Positions 32,098 through 44,913 of a stretch of 64,000 bases of DNA are shown piece by piece. The notes under the pieces are model-generated. The model was not told where the DNA came from. It ran no database searches and saw only the letters and a program-made list of their open reading frames with translations. Both the position numbers and the translations under genes were made by a program. Origin of the DNA: Photorhabdus namnaonensis (lineage in GTDB: Bacteria; Pseudomonadota; Gammaproteobacteria; Enterobacterales; Enterobacteriaceae); the NCBI RefSeq assembly GCF_001684335.1, contig NZ_LOIC01000063.1:824-64823 (forward strand), given 5' to 3'. Each line of letters begins with the position of its first letter. The stretch's first letter is position 1.

Positions 32098-32403
32098 TTA
32101 GCGTTTAGCTAATAATACACCTAATACGGCACCAACCACAGTACCTATACCGATGCTTGTCCACGGTTTATCATGAACGTAGAGATCGGCACGGCCCGCC
32201 ATATCTTTTGTTTTCTTAACAACCATATCGCTGGCATTACCGAGTTTAAAACGAGTCTCTTTGATGACTTCCTCTACTTTGTCGCGAAGTTCTTCCAACT
32301 CAACTTTGGATTTATCACCAGAGCTTTTGATCACTTCTTCCAGTGTCTCTGCAAGTGATTTTAGTTCAATGCGTAGATCTTCAGTATTTTTCATCTGTGA
32401 CAT
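32098..32403 (-). CDS. yqjD: YqjD/ElaB family membrane-anchored ribosome-binding protein
   Basis: The 101-residue DUF883 protein has a long charged helix (about residues 5-75) and a C-terminal membrane segment with a glycine-rich face (TSIGIGTVVGAVLGVLLA) ending in KR. In E. coli YqjD is stationary-phase-induced, sits in the inner membrane by its C-terminus and binds ribosomes. ElaB is the alternative, but the yqjE-yqjK neighbours favour YqjD. GGAGTAATC precedes the start. Confidence 0.9.
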   Translation of the reverse strand: MSQMKNTEDLRIELKSLAETLEEVIKSSGDKSKVELEELRDKVEEVIKETRFKLGNASDMVVKKTKDMAGRADLYVHDKPWTSIGIGTVVGAVLGVLLAKR

Positions 32404-32596
32404 GTAGATTACTCCTCATTTAAGGTGTGTATGTTTGACTTAGTTAGTCGCTTTTCCTGATGCCGGAAAAGACTATCCTTAAATATAGCTTATATTTTGA
32501 AAGGTGAATGAAAAACATTAGAGTTATTTCACTATTCTGCTGCAAACAATACTTCTATCTACAGCAGGGAGGAATATTAGGCTTTATTGGAATTAA

Positions 32597-33268
32597 TCAC
32601 TTTTTTTGAGGGGATTGGCAGGTTTTTTTACGCCACACAACTAACAAACTGCCGCTAAAACCAATAATGAGTAAAGCAAGTGGCAGTAATATCAGGAAAT
32701 TCATTACCAAGTCTTCATACTGACGGAAAATAGGGGTCTTACCAAGCGCATAACCCAAAGAAGTGAGGATAATGACCCACAGGAAGCCACTGAGCCAGTT
32801 AAAAAACTGGAAACGGCTGTTTTGTAGACCTGTCAATCCTGCAAGTGTTGGGAGAAGCGTTCTGACAAATGCGAGGAAGCGGCCGAGAAGTAAAGCAGAT
32901 AGGCCGTGGCGGTGAAAAAGACTGTAAGCTCTTTGGTGGTAGTAGGCTGGAAGGTGAGAGAGCCAGCCTTGCACTATCTTGGTATTTCCTAGCCATTTCC
33001 CCTGGAGGTAACCGACCCAACAACCTAAGCTTGCTCCGGCGGTTAATATTACAATCGTCAGAGGGAAACTCATTGCTCCTTTGGCAATTAATACGCCAAC
33101 CAGTATAAGCAGGCTATCTCCTGGTAAGAACGCGGCAGGAAGGAGGCCATTTTCAAGGAAGAGGATCAAGAATAGCATGATATAAATGGCCCATAATAGG
33201 GATGGATTGGCCAGAGTTTCATAATCTTGGTACCAAAGTGCATATATAAGTTCTTTTACTATTTCCAT
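32597..33268 (-). CDS. yqjA: DedA-family membrane protein YqjA
   Basis: This is a 223-residue polytopic DedA/VTT-domain protein. In E. coli YqjA and YghB are needed together for division, proton-motive force and resistance to alkaline pH and cationic compounds. The conserved core is present: the acidic [21 protein letters not shown] region, the GYLQGKWLG segment and the [16 protein letters not shown] arginine motif. Five or six membrane segments are visible. Length is close to E. coli (220). E. coli yqjB and yqjC, between yqjA and yqjD, are absent here. Confidence 0.93.
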   Translation of the reverse strand: MEIVKELIYALWYQDYETLANPSLLWAIYIMLFLILFLENGLLPAAFLPGDSLLILVGVLIAKGAMSFPLTIVILTAGASLGCWVGYLQGKWLGNTKIVQGWLSHLPAYYHQRAYSLFHRHGLSALLLGRFLAFVRTLLPTLAGLTGLQNSRFQFFNWLSGFLWVIILTSLGYALGKTPIFRQYEDLVMNFLILLPLALLIIGFSGSLLVVWRKKTCQSPQKK

Positions 33269-33589
33269 CAGGTGTTCCTAAAATGCCTTTGTTCGTTCAT
33301 CCTGAAAGCATGAGGCTAAACTGATTAAATTACATCCTATTTTACGTTATTTGGCTGGTTTTAATGCCTTTTTACTCCGTTGAAAAAGGCAAATAATGCA
33401 GCCTGCGTCACTGTAACAAAATCAGGGGTGACTAAACAGAAAATTTTGGTGATCAATTGAACGTTCATTAAAATAGAATAGGAAATGGTTCTATGAGGTG
33501 GCCTGTCAGGTTTCTTAATTTAGTGTTTTTGTTGCTATTTTATTATTTTTTCAGTGATAGATTGATTCTTGTATAAATTTGATTTATTT
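33269..33589. other. Divergent yqjA/alx promoter region
   Basis: About 320 bases lie between the divergent yqjA start and the alx riboswitch. It presumably carries both promoters. No clear consensus pair was picked, and there is no frame. Confidence 0.4.
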
Positions 33590-33816
33590 TCCACCCTAGC
33601 AAAGGGGAGTAACTTCCTTGCCGGTTTATCGTCATTACGATGCAACAGCATCCGGTAGCCGGGCAACCCTGAACTTAATACCTTATGGTACATTTTCTGT
33701 GTTGTAAGTGAGACCTTGCCAGAAGGCGAGGGTTGCTTGCAATACATCCATCTCCACGATGTGGGGAAGAAATATAGCAGCGGCTGGCGTCTTCTGAGAC
33801 TTCAGCCGTTTTTGTT
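33590..33816 (+). promoter_or_regulatory. Manganese riboswitch (yybP-ykoY, alx leader) with terminator-like hairpin
   Basis: The alx leader carries the yybP-ykoY core: AAAGGGGAGTAACTTCC near 33600 and the CCGGTAGCCGGGCAACCCTG region near 33650-33675. CCTTGCC then lies near 33714-33720 with GGCGAGGGTTGC after it. This class binds Mn(II) and in E. coli also responds to alkaline pH (PRE element, formerly SraF). Downstream, CGGCTG (33781) pairs with CAGCCG (33803), followed by TTTTTGTTT, just before the alx ribosome-binding site; this is the likely expression platform. Confidence 0.85.
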
Positions 33817-33831
33817 TGTGAGAGAAAGAAA

Positions 33832-34794
33832 ATGAACTCTGTGGGTAGCCCTCTTTTATGGGGAAGTTTCGCTGTCTTAATTACGATTATGTTGTTGCTG
33901 GATCTATCCTTACAGGGGCGTAAGAAAGAGCAAGCAATGTCATTTTGCCAAGCCGCTGTCTGGAGTGTAATCTGGGTAAGTTTGTCGCTCTTATTTGCAT
34001 TAGGATTATGGTGGTATTGCAGAGAAACCGCAGGGGAAGCGGTTGCTAATAGTCAGACAATGGCTTTTCTTACCGGGTATTTACTTGAGAAAGCACTCGC
34101 TGTTGATAATGTGTTTGTTTGGCTGATGTTATTTAGCTATTTTGCTATTCCGGCAAATTTGCAACGTCGGGTGCTCATTTACGGTGTCTTAGGCGCAATT
34201 GTGTTGCGTACCGTGATGATCTTTGCAGGGAGTTGGTTGGTTTCTCAATTCAGTTGGATACTCTATCTGTTCGGCATCTTTCTGTTGGTTACCGGTGTTA
34301 AGATGGCGTTGGCGAAAGAGGATGACTCCCCGATAGGCGATAAACCCTTTGTCCGTTGGTTAAAAGCGCATATTCGCATCACTGATAATCTTCACGGAGA
34401 ACGTTTCTTTGTGGAAGAAAAGGGTTTGTTATATGCGACTCCACTAATCCTGGTTCTGATTTTGGTTGAAATTAGTGACGTTATTTTTGCTGTAGACAGT
34501 ATTCCTGCTATTTTTGCTGTGACGACAGATCCTTTTATTGTTTTGACCTCTAATCTTTTCGCTATTTTAGGATTACGTGCAATGTATTTTTTACTGGCAG
34601 GTGTGGCAGAGAAATTTACAATGCTGAAATATGGTTTATCAGTCATTCTGGTATTTATCGGTATTAAGATGCTAATAATGGATTTTTATCATATTCCTAT
34701 GGGGATTTCTCTGGGAACTGTAGCGAGTATTTTGACAATAACAATGATTATTAATATTTGGGTAAATAAACGCAAAACTAAAGAGATTCAGTAA
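33832..34794 (+). CDS. alx: TerC-family manganese exporter Alx
   Basis: The 320-residue polytopic TerC-family protein has about nine membrane segments. It carries the paired acidic motifs [13 protein letters not shown] (about residues 84-96) and [20 protein letters not shown] (about 211-230), typical of TerC/Alx metal transporters. Alx exports excess manganese and is induced by high Mn and alkaline pH through the leader riboswitch directly upstream. Length matches E. coli (321). Confidence 0.94.
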   Translation: MNSVGSPLLWGSFAVLITIMLLLDLSLQGRKKEQAMSFCQAAVWSVIWVSLSLLFALGLWWYCRETAGEAVANSQTMAFLTGYLLEKALAVDNVFVWLMLFSYFAIPANLQRRVLIYGVLGAIVLRTVMIFAGSWLVSQFSWILYLFGIFLLVTGVKMALAKEDDSPIGDKPFVRWLKAHIRITDNLHGERFFVEEKGLLYATPLILVLILVEISDVIFAVDSIPAIFAVTTDPFIVLTSNLFAILGLRAMYFLLAGVAEKFTMLKYGLSVILVFIGIKMLIMDFYHIPMGISLGTVASILTITMIINIWVNKRKTKEIQ

Positions 34795-35083
34795 TTAGAT
34801 AACTATTTTTTAACAGATAACCATATCTTTCTTGAACGGGAGGATATGGTTTCTTATTGTCTTAAATTGCTGCGAAATGGTTAAACATAAAAACAAATAA
34901 TTGTGTTTTGTAAATGTGTAAATTGCCGTTTTGATCACACAAATGTGAATGTATTGTTAATAAGTGCTGGCGAGGTTGTATATTTTAACTATCGCGGCTT
35001 TTCACTACTCTTGGTTTCCTTATACTGAGGAAACAAACACAAAAATATAGGCTTAACAGAACTGTTAATAAAATGGATCAGCT

Positions 35084-36331
35084 ATGGAAAAACAAAAACG
35101 TGGCTTCGTGTATTACATTGTACAAGGGAGCCTGGTTAAACAAATTTTGGTAGGTTTAATTGCAGGGATACTGTTAGCGTGGTTGGCGCCTTCGGTTGCC
35201 AAATCAGTCAGTTTGCTTGGGACGCTGTTCGTTAGTGCCCTGAAAGCAGTAGCCCCGGTATTAGTATGGATTTTGGTTATGTCTTCTATTGCTAACCATA
35301 AAGAAGGCCAGAAAACCAATATTCGTCCAATCCTTATCCTCTATGTCTTGGGTACTTTTTTTGCTGCGCTAGTTGCCGTGGCCGGTAGCTTTATATTTCC
35401 GTTACAACTGGTGCTAGCTGTTAATGATGCTCAGATGTCGCCTCCTGAAAACATTATAGAGGTGATTAAAGGGTTACTGGTTAATGTTGTCGCTAATCCA
35501 GTAAACGCGTTACTGAACGGTAATTATATCGGTATTCTTGCTTGGGCTATTGGTCTTGGTATCGCACTGCGTCATGCGACGGATTCAACTAAATCTCTAA
35601 TTCATGATATGTCTGAGGCGGTTACTCAGATTGTTCGGGTGGTCATTCGTCTTGCACCGATTGGTATTTTTGGTCTGGTGTCTTCAACCATTGCAGAAAC
35701 GGGATTTGGTGCCTTACTGGGATATGTCCAATTGCTGGTTGTATTACTGGGTTGTATGTTGGTTATGGCACTTATTGTAAACCCATTGATTGTTTACTGG
35801 AAAATTCGTCGTAATCCTTATCCACTAGTATTTGCTTGCCTGCGTGAAAGTGGCGTAACTGCATTTTTCACCCGCAGTTCGGCGGCAAATATCCCGGTAA
35901 ATATGGCGATGTGCCGCCGTATGAATTTGCATGAAGATACTTATTCAGTTTCTATCCCGTTGGGAGCAACCATCAATATGGAAGGCGCTGCGGTGACTAT
36001 TACGGTATTGACTCTGGCTGCGGTTAATACGCTAGGTATATCGGTTGATCTGCCTACAGCATTTCTACTGAGTGTGGTTGCTGCTATTTGTGCCTGTGGT
36101 GCTTCTGGTGTGGCAGGGGGATCATTATTGTTGATCCCTTTAGCGTGTAGCATGTTTGGGATTTCCAATGAGATGGCTATGCAGGTTGTCGCAGTCGGTT
36201 TGATCATTGGTGTATTACAAGATTCCGCGGAAACGAGTCTGAACTCTTCTACCGATGTATTGTTCACTGCTGCTGTTTGTCAGGCTGAGGATGACCGTCT
36301 GTCATCGGATCAGCTAACTCAACGTAATTAA
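35084..36331 (+). CDS. sstT: Serine/threonine:sodium symporter SstT
   Basis: The 415-residue dicarboxylate/amino acid:cation symporter family protein has eight membrane segments plus re-entrant hairpins. It carries [16 protein letters not shown] in the first hairpin, the [21 protein letters not shown] segment, and the [21 protein letters not shown] end (positions about 380-400). SstT takes up serine and threonine with sodium. It follows alx in E. coli too. Length is 414 there. Confidence 0.95.
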   Translation: MEKQKRGFVYYIVQGSLVKQILVGLIAGILLAWLAPSVAKSVSLLGTLFVSALKAVAPVLVWILVMSSIANHKEGQKTNIRPILILYVLGTFFAALVAVAGSFIFPLQLVLAVNDAQMSPPENIIEVIKGLLVNVVANPVNALLNGNYIGILAWAIGLGIALRHATDSTKSLIHDMSEAVTQIVRVVIRLAPIGIFGLVSSTIAETGFGALLGYVQLLVVLLGCMLVMALIVNPLIVYWKIRRNPYPLVFACLRESGVTAFFTRSSAANIPVNMAMCRRMNLHEDTYSVSIPLGATINMEGAAVTITVLTLAAVNTLGISVDLPTAFLLSVVAAICACGASGVAGGSLLLIPLACSMFGISNEMAMQVVAVGLIIGVLQDSAETSLNSSTDVLFTAAVCQAEDDRLSSDQLTQRN

Positions 36332-36382
36332 TTGATTAAAGTATTTCGGTTTAAAAAAGTTAGGTAAGAAAGAGTAAAATGT

Positions 36383-36402
36383 CCGCGCCAGGAATGGCGC
36401 GG
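36383..36402. terminator. Hairpin between convergent sstT and fadH
   Basis: A perfect 8-bp stem (CCGCGCCA / TGGCGCGG) with a GGAA loop lies between the two convergent genes. There is no long T tract; it probably acts as a 3'-end hairpin for either transcript. Confidence 0.5.
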
Positions 36403-36455
36403 CTTGAGGATTTACGTTGTTTTTACGACTTGTCTGTGACAGCTATTATTTATCA

Positions 36456-38836
<2,381 letters not shown>

Positions 38837-39958
38837 TTATGCTCGGTTGAGCAGAATATTTAACATGCGGCGCAACGGTTCGGCTGCACCCCACAGTAGT
38901 TGATCGCCGACAGTGAGGACCGAATAAATCGGCTCATCGTTAAGTGACATTTTCTTATAGCGACCGACACCTACACGTAAAGAACCACTGATAGAGGCTG
39001 GGGTCAGTTTGCTTATGCTCTCTTCTTTGTTATTTGGCACGTAGCTCACCCACGGATGCGCATTTTGCACGAGTTCAACAAATTCGGTCTCGCTGACATC
39101 GCGTTTCAGCTTCATGGTGATAGCTGCGCTATGGCAGCGAATTACACCGACGCGAACACACAGACCGTTGACTTTAATAGTGCCGGGCTGGAGTCCTAGG
39201 ATCTTATTGGTTTCTACTTCTCCTTTCCATTCTTCACGGCTATTGCCGTCACCGAGGTCGCTGTCAATCCAAGGAATGATGTTACCTATCAACGGCACAC
39301 CGAAAGCTTGTGTTGGTAATTCTGGGCTGCTGATTAAATTGGTAACTTTTTTTACCAGAGGTAATATTGAGCCTTTATCGGCTAGATCGTCTGTGCTCAA
39401 GTATTGGCTGATGTATGAGTTTTGTGCTATCAGTTCACGTACATACTTGGCCCCCGCGCCAGAAGCGGATTGGTAGGTCATCAAGCTCATCCATTCAATT
39501 AGGCCAGCTTTCACAAGGCCAGCCAGCCCTATAAGGCTTAGCGTAATAGAACAGTTTCCGCCGACGAAAAGTTTGGTGCCTTTGCTAACTTCATAATCAA
39601 TTTGGCTACGGTTGACCGGATCGAGAATGATGCAGGAGTCTTTATCCATACGTAGTGCAGAGGCAGCATCAATCCAATAGCCTTGCCAGCCACTGGCCTT
39701 GAGAGCAGGATAAATTGCCTTAGTATAATCGCCGCCTTGACAGGTAATAATTATGTCCATTTCCGTCAATGAGTTGATTGCATTGGCGTCTTTGAGTTGA
39801 TAAGTAATGCCATCAATGGCGGGGCCGGAGGAGCCAGCATTCGATGTACTATAAAAGTGAGGAACAATGCCTTGAAAATCGTTTTCTTCCAGCATGCGTT
39901 GTAACAAAACAGAGCCCACCATTCCCCGCCAGCCAATTAAACCGACTTTTTTTGTCAT
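38837..39958 (-). CDS. asd: Aspartate-semialdehyde dehydrogenase
   Basis: Asd makes aspartate semialdehyde from aspartyl phosphate, the branch point for lysine, diaminopimelate, methionine and threonine. The 373-residue product has the NADP-binding start VGLIGWRGMVGSVLLQRM and the catalytic cysteine Cys136 (GGNCSI). QSASGAGAKYVREL, the substrate-binding EEWKGEVETNKILG, and VRVGVIRCHSAA with the catalytic His follow. It is clearly the proteobacterial Asd type but departs in many places from enterobacterial Asd (for example GGNCSITLSLIGLAGL). It is not beside glgB, where enterobacterial asd usually lies, so it may be a second copy. Confidence 0.88.
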   Translation of the reverse strand: MTKKVGLIGWRGMVGSVLLQRMLEENDFQGIVPHFYSTSNAGSSGPAIDGITYQLKDANAINSLTEMDIIITCQGGDYTKAIYPALKASGWQGYWIDAASALRMDKDSCIILDPVNRSQIDYEVSKGTKLFVGGNCSITLSLIGLAGLVKAGLIEWMSLMTYQSASGAGAKYVRELIAQNSYISQYLSTDDLADKGSILPLVKKVTNLISSPELPTQAFGVPLIGNIIPWIDSDLGDGNSREEWKGEVETNKILGLQPGTIKVNGLCVRVGVIRCHSAAITMKLKRDVSETEFVELVQNAHPWVSYVPNNKEESISKLTPASISGSLRVGVGRYKKMSLNDEPIYSVLTVGDQLLWGAAEPLRRMLNILLNRA

Positions 39959-40356
39959 ATCTTACCTGTATTAAGTTGTAGCATTGTTAATCGTTTGTTA
40001 TACATCGGCGATGAGGTAATGTCATTAAAGATTACCGCGCATTTGATAATTTGTGGATAAATTTTCTCAACAATAATATGGGCCATAATCGATTTCAGTC
40101 GCTCACTTTACCGGATAATCCGTGGCATGGCTTTTATGCTCTTACCAGAGGAGAATATAATTGATTTGGCAAGGCGATTTGTTTACCTAGTTTTAGTATT
40201 TTTTTCTGAATAATGTGAAAGCTACCTGAGATGTTAAAAGTGCGGGTTTTGCTTTAATGGGGAATTGATTTTCCATATATTAGCTTAATTCCGGTTTTGA
40301 CGCCGGAATGGGGTGAACTCTTTTATTCTGACTTAATTTATAACTTAGTGGTTATT
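39959..40356. other. Divergent asd / acetyltransferase control region
   Basis: About 400 bases lie between the divergent asd-type gene and the acetyltransferase start. It presumably carries both promoters. Nothing else is seen. Confidence 0.35.
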
Positions 40357-40956
40357 ATGAAAAAACAGATGACTGTATGGGTAACTTTGGCAGGAAAGGG
40401 GGTGACTTTAGAACCTCTGACACACCAACGGTATGATGAGTTTTTACAGGCAATTGAAGAGGGTGAATTGCATAAATTGTGGTACACCCGTATTCCTTCT
40501 CCGGCTGAGTTGAGTAACGAGATTGAACGCCGTTTATTGCTACATGAAAAAGGTACTATGCTGCCTTTTGCTATTGTTGATCATCGAACAGGTAAAGCGG
40601 TTGGAATGACCACGTATATGAATATTGATTCTGGCGCCCGTCGGTTGGAAATCGGTTATACTTGGTACGCGCGCTCTGTTCAGCGGACACATATTAATAC
40701 GGAAGCAAAATATCTCTTATTGAAATACGCTTTTGAGGAATTGGAATGTATCGCAGTGGAGTTTCGCACTCATTTTTTTAATCATCAGAGTCGGAAGGCG
40801 ATAGAGCGACTGGGCGCAAAACTTGATGGGATTTTGCGTAGTCATGCTGTATCTAAAGATGGCAGTATCAGGGATACTTGTGTTTACAGTATTATCAGTT
40901 GTGAATGGCCTGCGGTTAAAATGCATCTTGAATGGCAGATGGTTAAACCGAGGTAA
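40357..40956 (+). CDS. GNAT-family N-acetyltransferase (RimJ/RimL type)
   Basis: The 199-residue product from 40357 begins MKKQMTVWVTLAGKGVTLEPLT. It has the Acetyltransf_3 layout: the strand GVTLEPLTHQRYDEF, then LPFAIVDHRTGKAVGMTTYMNID, LEIGYTWYARSVQRTHINTEAKYLLL (split acetyl-CoA-binding region) and NHQSRKAIERLGAKLDGILR. RimL-like enzymes acetylate protein N-termini or small molecules; the substrate here is unknown. A longer in-frame start at 40297 adds 20 residues without family support. A palindrome-like AGGCCG...CGGCCT follows near 40974-41000. Confidence 0.8.
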   Translation: MKKQMTVWVTLAGKGVTLEPLTHQRYDEFLQAIEEGELHKLWYTRIPSPAELSNEIERRLLLHEKGTMLPFAIVDHRTGKAVGMTTYMNIDSGARRLEIGYTWYARSVQRTHINTEAKYLLLKYAFEELECIAVEFRTHFFNHQSRKAIERLGAKLDGILRSHAVSKDGSIRDTCVYSIISCEWPAVKMHLEWQMVKPR

Positions 40957-41009
40957 GAGTCATCGCAAAATTAGGCCGTCCTGTGAAAGGTAGCGGCCTG
41001 ATATCTGAT

Positions 41010-41948
41010 TTAATTTGAAGGTAGTAGGGAATGTTGCATGCCATTGTCCAGTTCATCTAGTAATTGATAACGGCGGCGATATTCCGCCCGCTTCTTACTG
41101 GCTATATCTTCAAGAGGTTTTCTTTCAATAGATAATGGCAGATGGAAATCTTTATTTTTTTCCTTTGTTCCACCTAATGATTCCCAGAAAGAATCGTAAT
41201 CGGCGACTAATTTATCTTTCTTTTTATGCCAATAGCGTAGGCTTTTATAGATATGGGTATCGTTGCTGGCTGCCAGAATTTGTTGACATTTAAAGTGGGC
41301 AGCAAAGCGGCAAATAGATTCAATCAGTAAGCGTTTTGGAAATAATCCATAACAATCTTTCGTTGCATCGCGGATAATGTCAAGGGTTGCATCGCCTTTG
41401 GAGCCTTGTAGCCCACCGATGAACAGTGTTTTTTTACCGGCAATAGTGAGTAATGTGAAAGCACATCTCGCCAAAGTTTTATTATCTTCTGTTGCAATAA
41501 ATAGAGTAAGCTCACCTTCTTTATTAAAACAGTCCATAGAATCTAAAAAAATAGTATAAGTTCCGTTCTTACCATTGATAACCGCTAATGGATATGCATT
41601 GGAACGAAATATTTTATTAACAATAGACTGATTTAGCCCAGTAAATAACAGTTGGTAATGTTCATTTATTGCGCGTAATGTCTGCCCTCTGTTGAAGTTA
41701 ATGCTCAGATAGGGGCGATGTAGTTTAGAAGGTAAACAAGGTTGTTTCTTCAAAATATCCAGATAAAACGGTGTATTAACTATCTGGTTTAATAGTTTTA
41801 ACGTCGATATTGGCATCAGGGCGCTGCGTAAAGCAAATTTAGTGCGATTCTGTGCAGAATACCAATGGGGACTCGGGCTGATTTTTTTTCCGACTAAATC
41901 TGTGAACAGTCGGATTCCTGAACTGGCAGGTTGATACATATATTCCAT
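41010..41948 (-). CDS. VirK/YbjX family protein (DUF535)
   Basis: The 312-residue product belongs to the DUF535 family (VirK of Shigella, YbjX of E. coli), linked in Salmonella and Shigella to surface-protein export and resistance to antimicrobial peptides. Family marks are the ATEDNKTLARCAFTLL and GKKTLFIGGLQGSKG segments, then KRLLIESICRFAAHFKCQQILAASNDTHIY. There is no signal peptide. It is encoded alone, convergent with the acetyltransferase. The exact role is unproven. Confidence 0.82.
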   Translation of the reverse strand: MEYMYQPASSGIRLFTDLVGKKISPSPHWYSAQNRTKFALRSALMPISTLKLLNQIVNTPFYLDILKKQPCLPSKLHRPYLSINFNRGQTLRAINEHYQLLFTGLNQSIVNKIFRSNAYPLAVINGKNGTYTIFLDSMDCFNKEGELTLFIATEDNKTLARCAFTLLTIAGKKTLFIGGLQGSKGDATLDIIRDATKDCYGLFPKRLLIESICRFAAHFKCQQILAASNDTHIYKSLRYWHKKKDKLVADYDSFWESLGGTKEKNKDFHLPLSIERKPLEDIASKKRAEYRRRYQLLDELDNGMQHSLLPSN

Positions 41949-42513
41949 TGCTTTATCTAGTTCTAAAAATTACGGGGAGGAAAGATGAATTGTAAGTCCT
42001 GAGTATACTCCTCTGGTATTAAACAAAACTTCAACGGATGTTTATTTTTGTTTTTTTAAGATAAAAAATCAACAGTTGTTTAATGAATGTTTAGTTATTG
42101 AGGGGGTTTTTTCTTGTTTGTTTATTATTCGTTGAGTTTTCTGTGATGTTTTCTGTTGTAAAAGCACCTCTAAAAAAATGAGAGAAACGGCTATGACTTT
42201 GGTGTGATACCGAAGGTCATGAGCTGTAACAAATTTAGCAGGTGAGTATTGATGGTAAATGATTAATATTGAATATATTGTTTTTTAAATCCATTTAATT
42301 AAAATATTAATGATTATTATATTAATCTGCTTTTTCATTAATATCAAAATGGAATGGATGAGATATTTTTATTTTATGATGTGCGTCATATTTTTATGAT
42401 GAATTTCTTATTCTTATAAAGTTAATTTGGCACTTGCAGAATATGGATTATGTTTTATTGTTAATTAAAGTTTGTGATTCTATGTTATTCAATACACACA
42501 AAGGCTATTAATA
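41949..42513. other. AT-rich divergent region between DUF535 gene and idi
   Basis: About 565 very AT-rich bases without a supported frame or RNA. It presumably carries the promoters of both flanking genes. A dyad (ATGACTTTGGTGTGATACCGAAGGTCAT type) lies near 42193-42222. Confidence 0.4.
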
Positions 42514-43047
42514 ATGGATGAAATACTTGTTCTTGTTGATAAATATGACAATCCCATTGGTTCAGCGGGAAAAGCTGATATTCACCAGAAGGGGATATTA
42601 CATCGTGCCTTTTCTATCTTTATCTTTGATAATAAAGGAAATTTACTCCTACAGAAGCGAGCGGCAACCAAATATCATTCAGCCGGACTTTGGACTAATA
42701 GCTGCTGTGGTCATCCTAGGGTTGGTGAGGCTCTGGAAGTTGCTGCGCGCCGGCGTCTTGGCGAAGAGATGGGTTTTGACTGTCCATTGAAAAAGGTTTC
42801 GTCATTTATTTATCACGCGATACTGCCTAATGATTTGATTGAGTATGAATATGATCATGTTTTTATTGGGCGTTTTGATAAAGAACCGATAATTAATCCT
42901 GATGAGGTGTCCGATTACAAATGGATTAATCCACTGAAATTGAGGGGGCTAATTAATAATGCTCCTGATGTATATACGGTGTGGTTTAAAAAAATCATTG
43001 ATGGCCTTTCGTATCAAGATATTGAGGAGTGGCAAAGACTGATCTGA
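42514..43047 (+). CDS. idi: Isopentenyl-diphosphate delta-isomerase, type 1
   Basis: Idi interconverts isopentenyl and dimethylallyl diphosphate for isoprenoid synthesis. The 177-residue Nudix-fold product has the catalytic Cys in NSCCGHPRVGE, the Nudix-like RRLGEEMGF, and the catalytic Glu in LIEYEYDHVFIG. Metal-binding His residues sit in the HQKGILHRAF segment. Length fits E. coli (182). It is monocistronic here, 137 bases before the methyltransferase. Confidence 0.95.
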   Translation: MDEILVLVDKYDNPIGSAGKADIHQKGILHRAFSIFIFDNKGNLLLQKRAATKYHSAGLWTNSCCGHPRVGEALEVAARRRLGEEMGFDCPLKKVSSFIYHAILPNDLIEYEYDHVFIGRFDKEPIINPDEVSDYKWINPLKLRGLINNAPDVYTVWFKKIIDGLSYQDIEEWQRLI

Positions 43048-43183
43048 TAGTAATGTAATTTATCGGTAATTATGACATTGAATTAATTAGATATGAATAT
43101 CTCATTAAAATTTACCAATACGCCGCAAATCCTGACAAATTAAGGGTGCGACGTTTTTAAAAACCTTTAATAAGGAAAAGCTC

Positions 43184-44128
43184 ATGAGTAGCTTTAATAA
43201 TGTATTTTACACTGATGTTGAGTCTGCTCCACCTTATCACATCATTCGGGGGGAAAACATCAACGACTACGAAAACAAAGTGGTACAGGCTTATTGCGAA
43301 GATCCTGAACGTTGGCGTAAAGCGATTGGTGATACGCTGTTATTCCAGTCTGGTGTTTACGATGATCCTGCCTCAAGGCCACCTATTTCGTTGGGTGAAG
43401 CAGGTATTCGTTATTTTGATCGTCAACTGCTGTTAGCTGGTTTAGAGGCAAGGATCAAGAGGCCAGCGGTTCGGCGAATACTGGATATCGGTTGTGGCTG
43501 GGGTTATATCTTGAAATATTTGGCTGAATATTTTCCTGAATGCGCGTGCTTGGACGGAGTGAATATCAGCGATCAACAGTTGAGGTATTGTGCCAAGTTT
43601 CATGCAGAACATGGATTGGCTGAACGTATTAATCTGTACCTGTGTAATGCGCAGGATATTGATCTGTTGCCTGATCCACAGGAACTTTATGACCTGGTGA
43701 TTATCCGTGGTGTTATTTCACATTTTCCTAACTCATTGTATGAGAAAGCCATGAACGCGCTGTTCAAACGTGTGCGGGTTGGTGGTCGGGTAATTATTTC
43801 TGACAACCTCTATAATGTGGAACTGGATAGCTATAAATCGGCTATTCCCGACATCATCGATCGCCTTGCCTGTCGTAATCGTAAAACACCTGCCTATTTC
43901 AGACAAGTGCTGGAGAGAAGTGGTTTCCTTATCAAGGATATGAGGGTGTTGCCGTCCAATATTGATACAGCGCATTGGTTTCTGGATATCAAGGCTAACA
44001 TCGAACGGAACTTTCCTGAAGGTGTGAGTGGTACTTTGGAGGAGCTGTGTGTGATGGCTGAAAATTTTTCGATCGCGCTGGTGAAAAACTATGTGTCGGT
44101 TTATAGCGTTATCGCACAAAAACCATAG
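43184..44128 (+). CDS. Class I SAM-dependent methyltransferase
   Basis: The 314-residue product has a Rossmann methyltransferase core: motif [20 protein letters not shown] (about residues 101-119), then [36 protein letters not shown] and [12 protein letters not shown]. The layout resembles cyclopropane-fatty-acid-synthase-like and secondary-metabolite C- or O-methyltransferases, with an extra N-terminal segment of about 80 residues that could contact a substrate or carrier. The substrate is unknown and no biosynthetic cluster is visible. AAGGAAAAG precedes the start. It is the last host gene before the prophage remnant. Confidence 0.82.
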   Translation: MSSFNNVFYTDVESAPPYHIIRGENINDYENKVVQAYCEDPERWRKAIGDTLLFQSGVYDDPASRPPISLGEAGIRYFDRQLLLAGLEARIKRPAVRRILDIGCGWGYILKYLAEYFPECACLDGVNISDQQLRYCAKFHAEHGLAERINLYLCNAQDIDLLPDPQELYDLVIIRGVISHFPNSLYEKAMNALFKRVRVGGRVIISDNLYNVELDSYKSAIPDIIDRLACRNRKTPAYFRQVLERSGFLIKDMRVLPSNIDTAHWFLDIKANIERNFPEGVSGTLEELCVMAENFSIALVKNYVSVYSVIAQKP

Positions 44129-44913
44129 CAAGTAGCTTTGTTTTCTTAGTTGAAGAGTGGGGCTGCTAAAACCTTTGTTGCTGTTTTGTTGTCACTGACT
44201 GTTAGAAATAAATCTATGGCCCCTTTTTTACGGAGTAGCTTGATTTGATCGCGCCAGCATTGATGGCGCGATAGAAATCTCCAACTGAAAAGTTTCCAAT
44301 AAATTTCGGTTTTTGGGCCTTATACACCTGTGTTTTGGGGGAAGCCAGCAAATCAATGTCATGACCTTGATGTTAGAGACGCAGGTTGTGGTCAAAGAGT
44401 TGGCTGAACTGACAGCCGCGCATACGTACCACAGTACAGGCATACCGGAGAACGCCAGCGCCATCAGGAACACGGCCTATAAACCGGATGAGCTGAAACA
44501 GAAGTATTCTCCTGTGATTGGGTAAATATCATTCCATTTATGTGAGGTTTTTTTACTCTGCACCCTAGGTTGATATTTTATGCTATAGGCATTAGACTAG
44601 TTATGTCAGTTAAGGAATATCGCGCTAGGACTGAGGCTACCAATCTCGGTAATAGCACAAAAGATGCCCGTTCCCTGTATGGGTAAAACAAAAAAGCCAA
44701 CCTCACCAGTTGGTTTTTTTGTTTTTACCAAGAATGAATTAACTCGTGAAGAAATGATTAGTCTGATATGAGCAATAAATATTATCAAGGCAACGAGTGT
44801 ATTATTACCCAATAATTTATCGTTGCCGAACTAAATAAAAATAACTACCGTTCTAATTTTAATGGCGCTAACACGTCAGGGATTTTTATTACCAAAAACA
44901 AGGAAATTAATAA
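44129..44913. other. Left junction of the prophage, no intact genes
   Basis: This 785-base stretch separates the host methyltransferase from the first phage early gene. It contains a palindrome ATCGCGCCA/TGGCGCGAT (44248-44272) and a few short frames without support (for example 44313-44525). A P2- or HP1-type phage would have integrase, repressor and cox here, and none is present. The attachment site was not found because the other end is outside the window. Confidence 0.5.
44694..44725. terminator. Bidirectional terminator at the prophage left edge
   Basis: CCAAC and GTTGG (44697-44701 and 44709-44713) form a stem flanked by an A run on the left and TTTTTTTG on the right, the usual form of a two-way Rho-independent terminator. 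Confidence 0.65.

Noticed and set aside
44313-44525. 70-codon frame at the prophage left junction (ends KPDELKQKYSPVIG)
   Set aside because: The C-terminal half looks protein-like and may be a relic, but it has no supported start, no ribosome-binding site and no recognised family.
44679-44771. 30-codon frame MGKTKKPTSPVGFFVFTKNE...
   Set aside because: It runs through a good bidirectional terminator (44694-44725) and has no ribosome-binding site.
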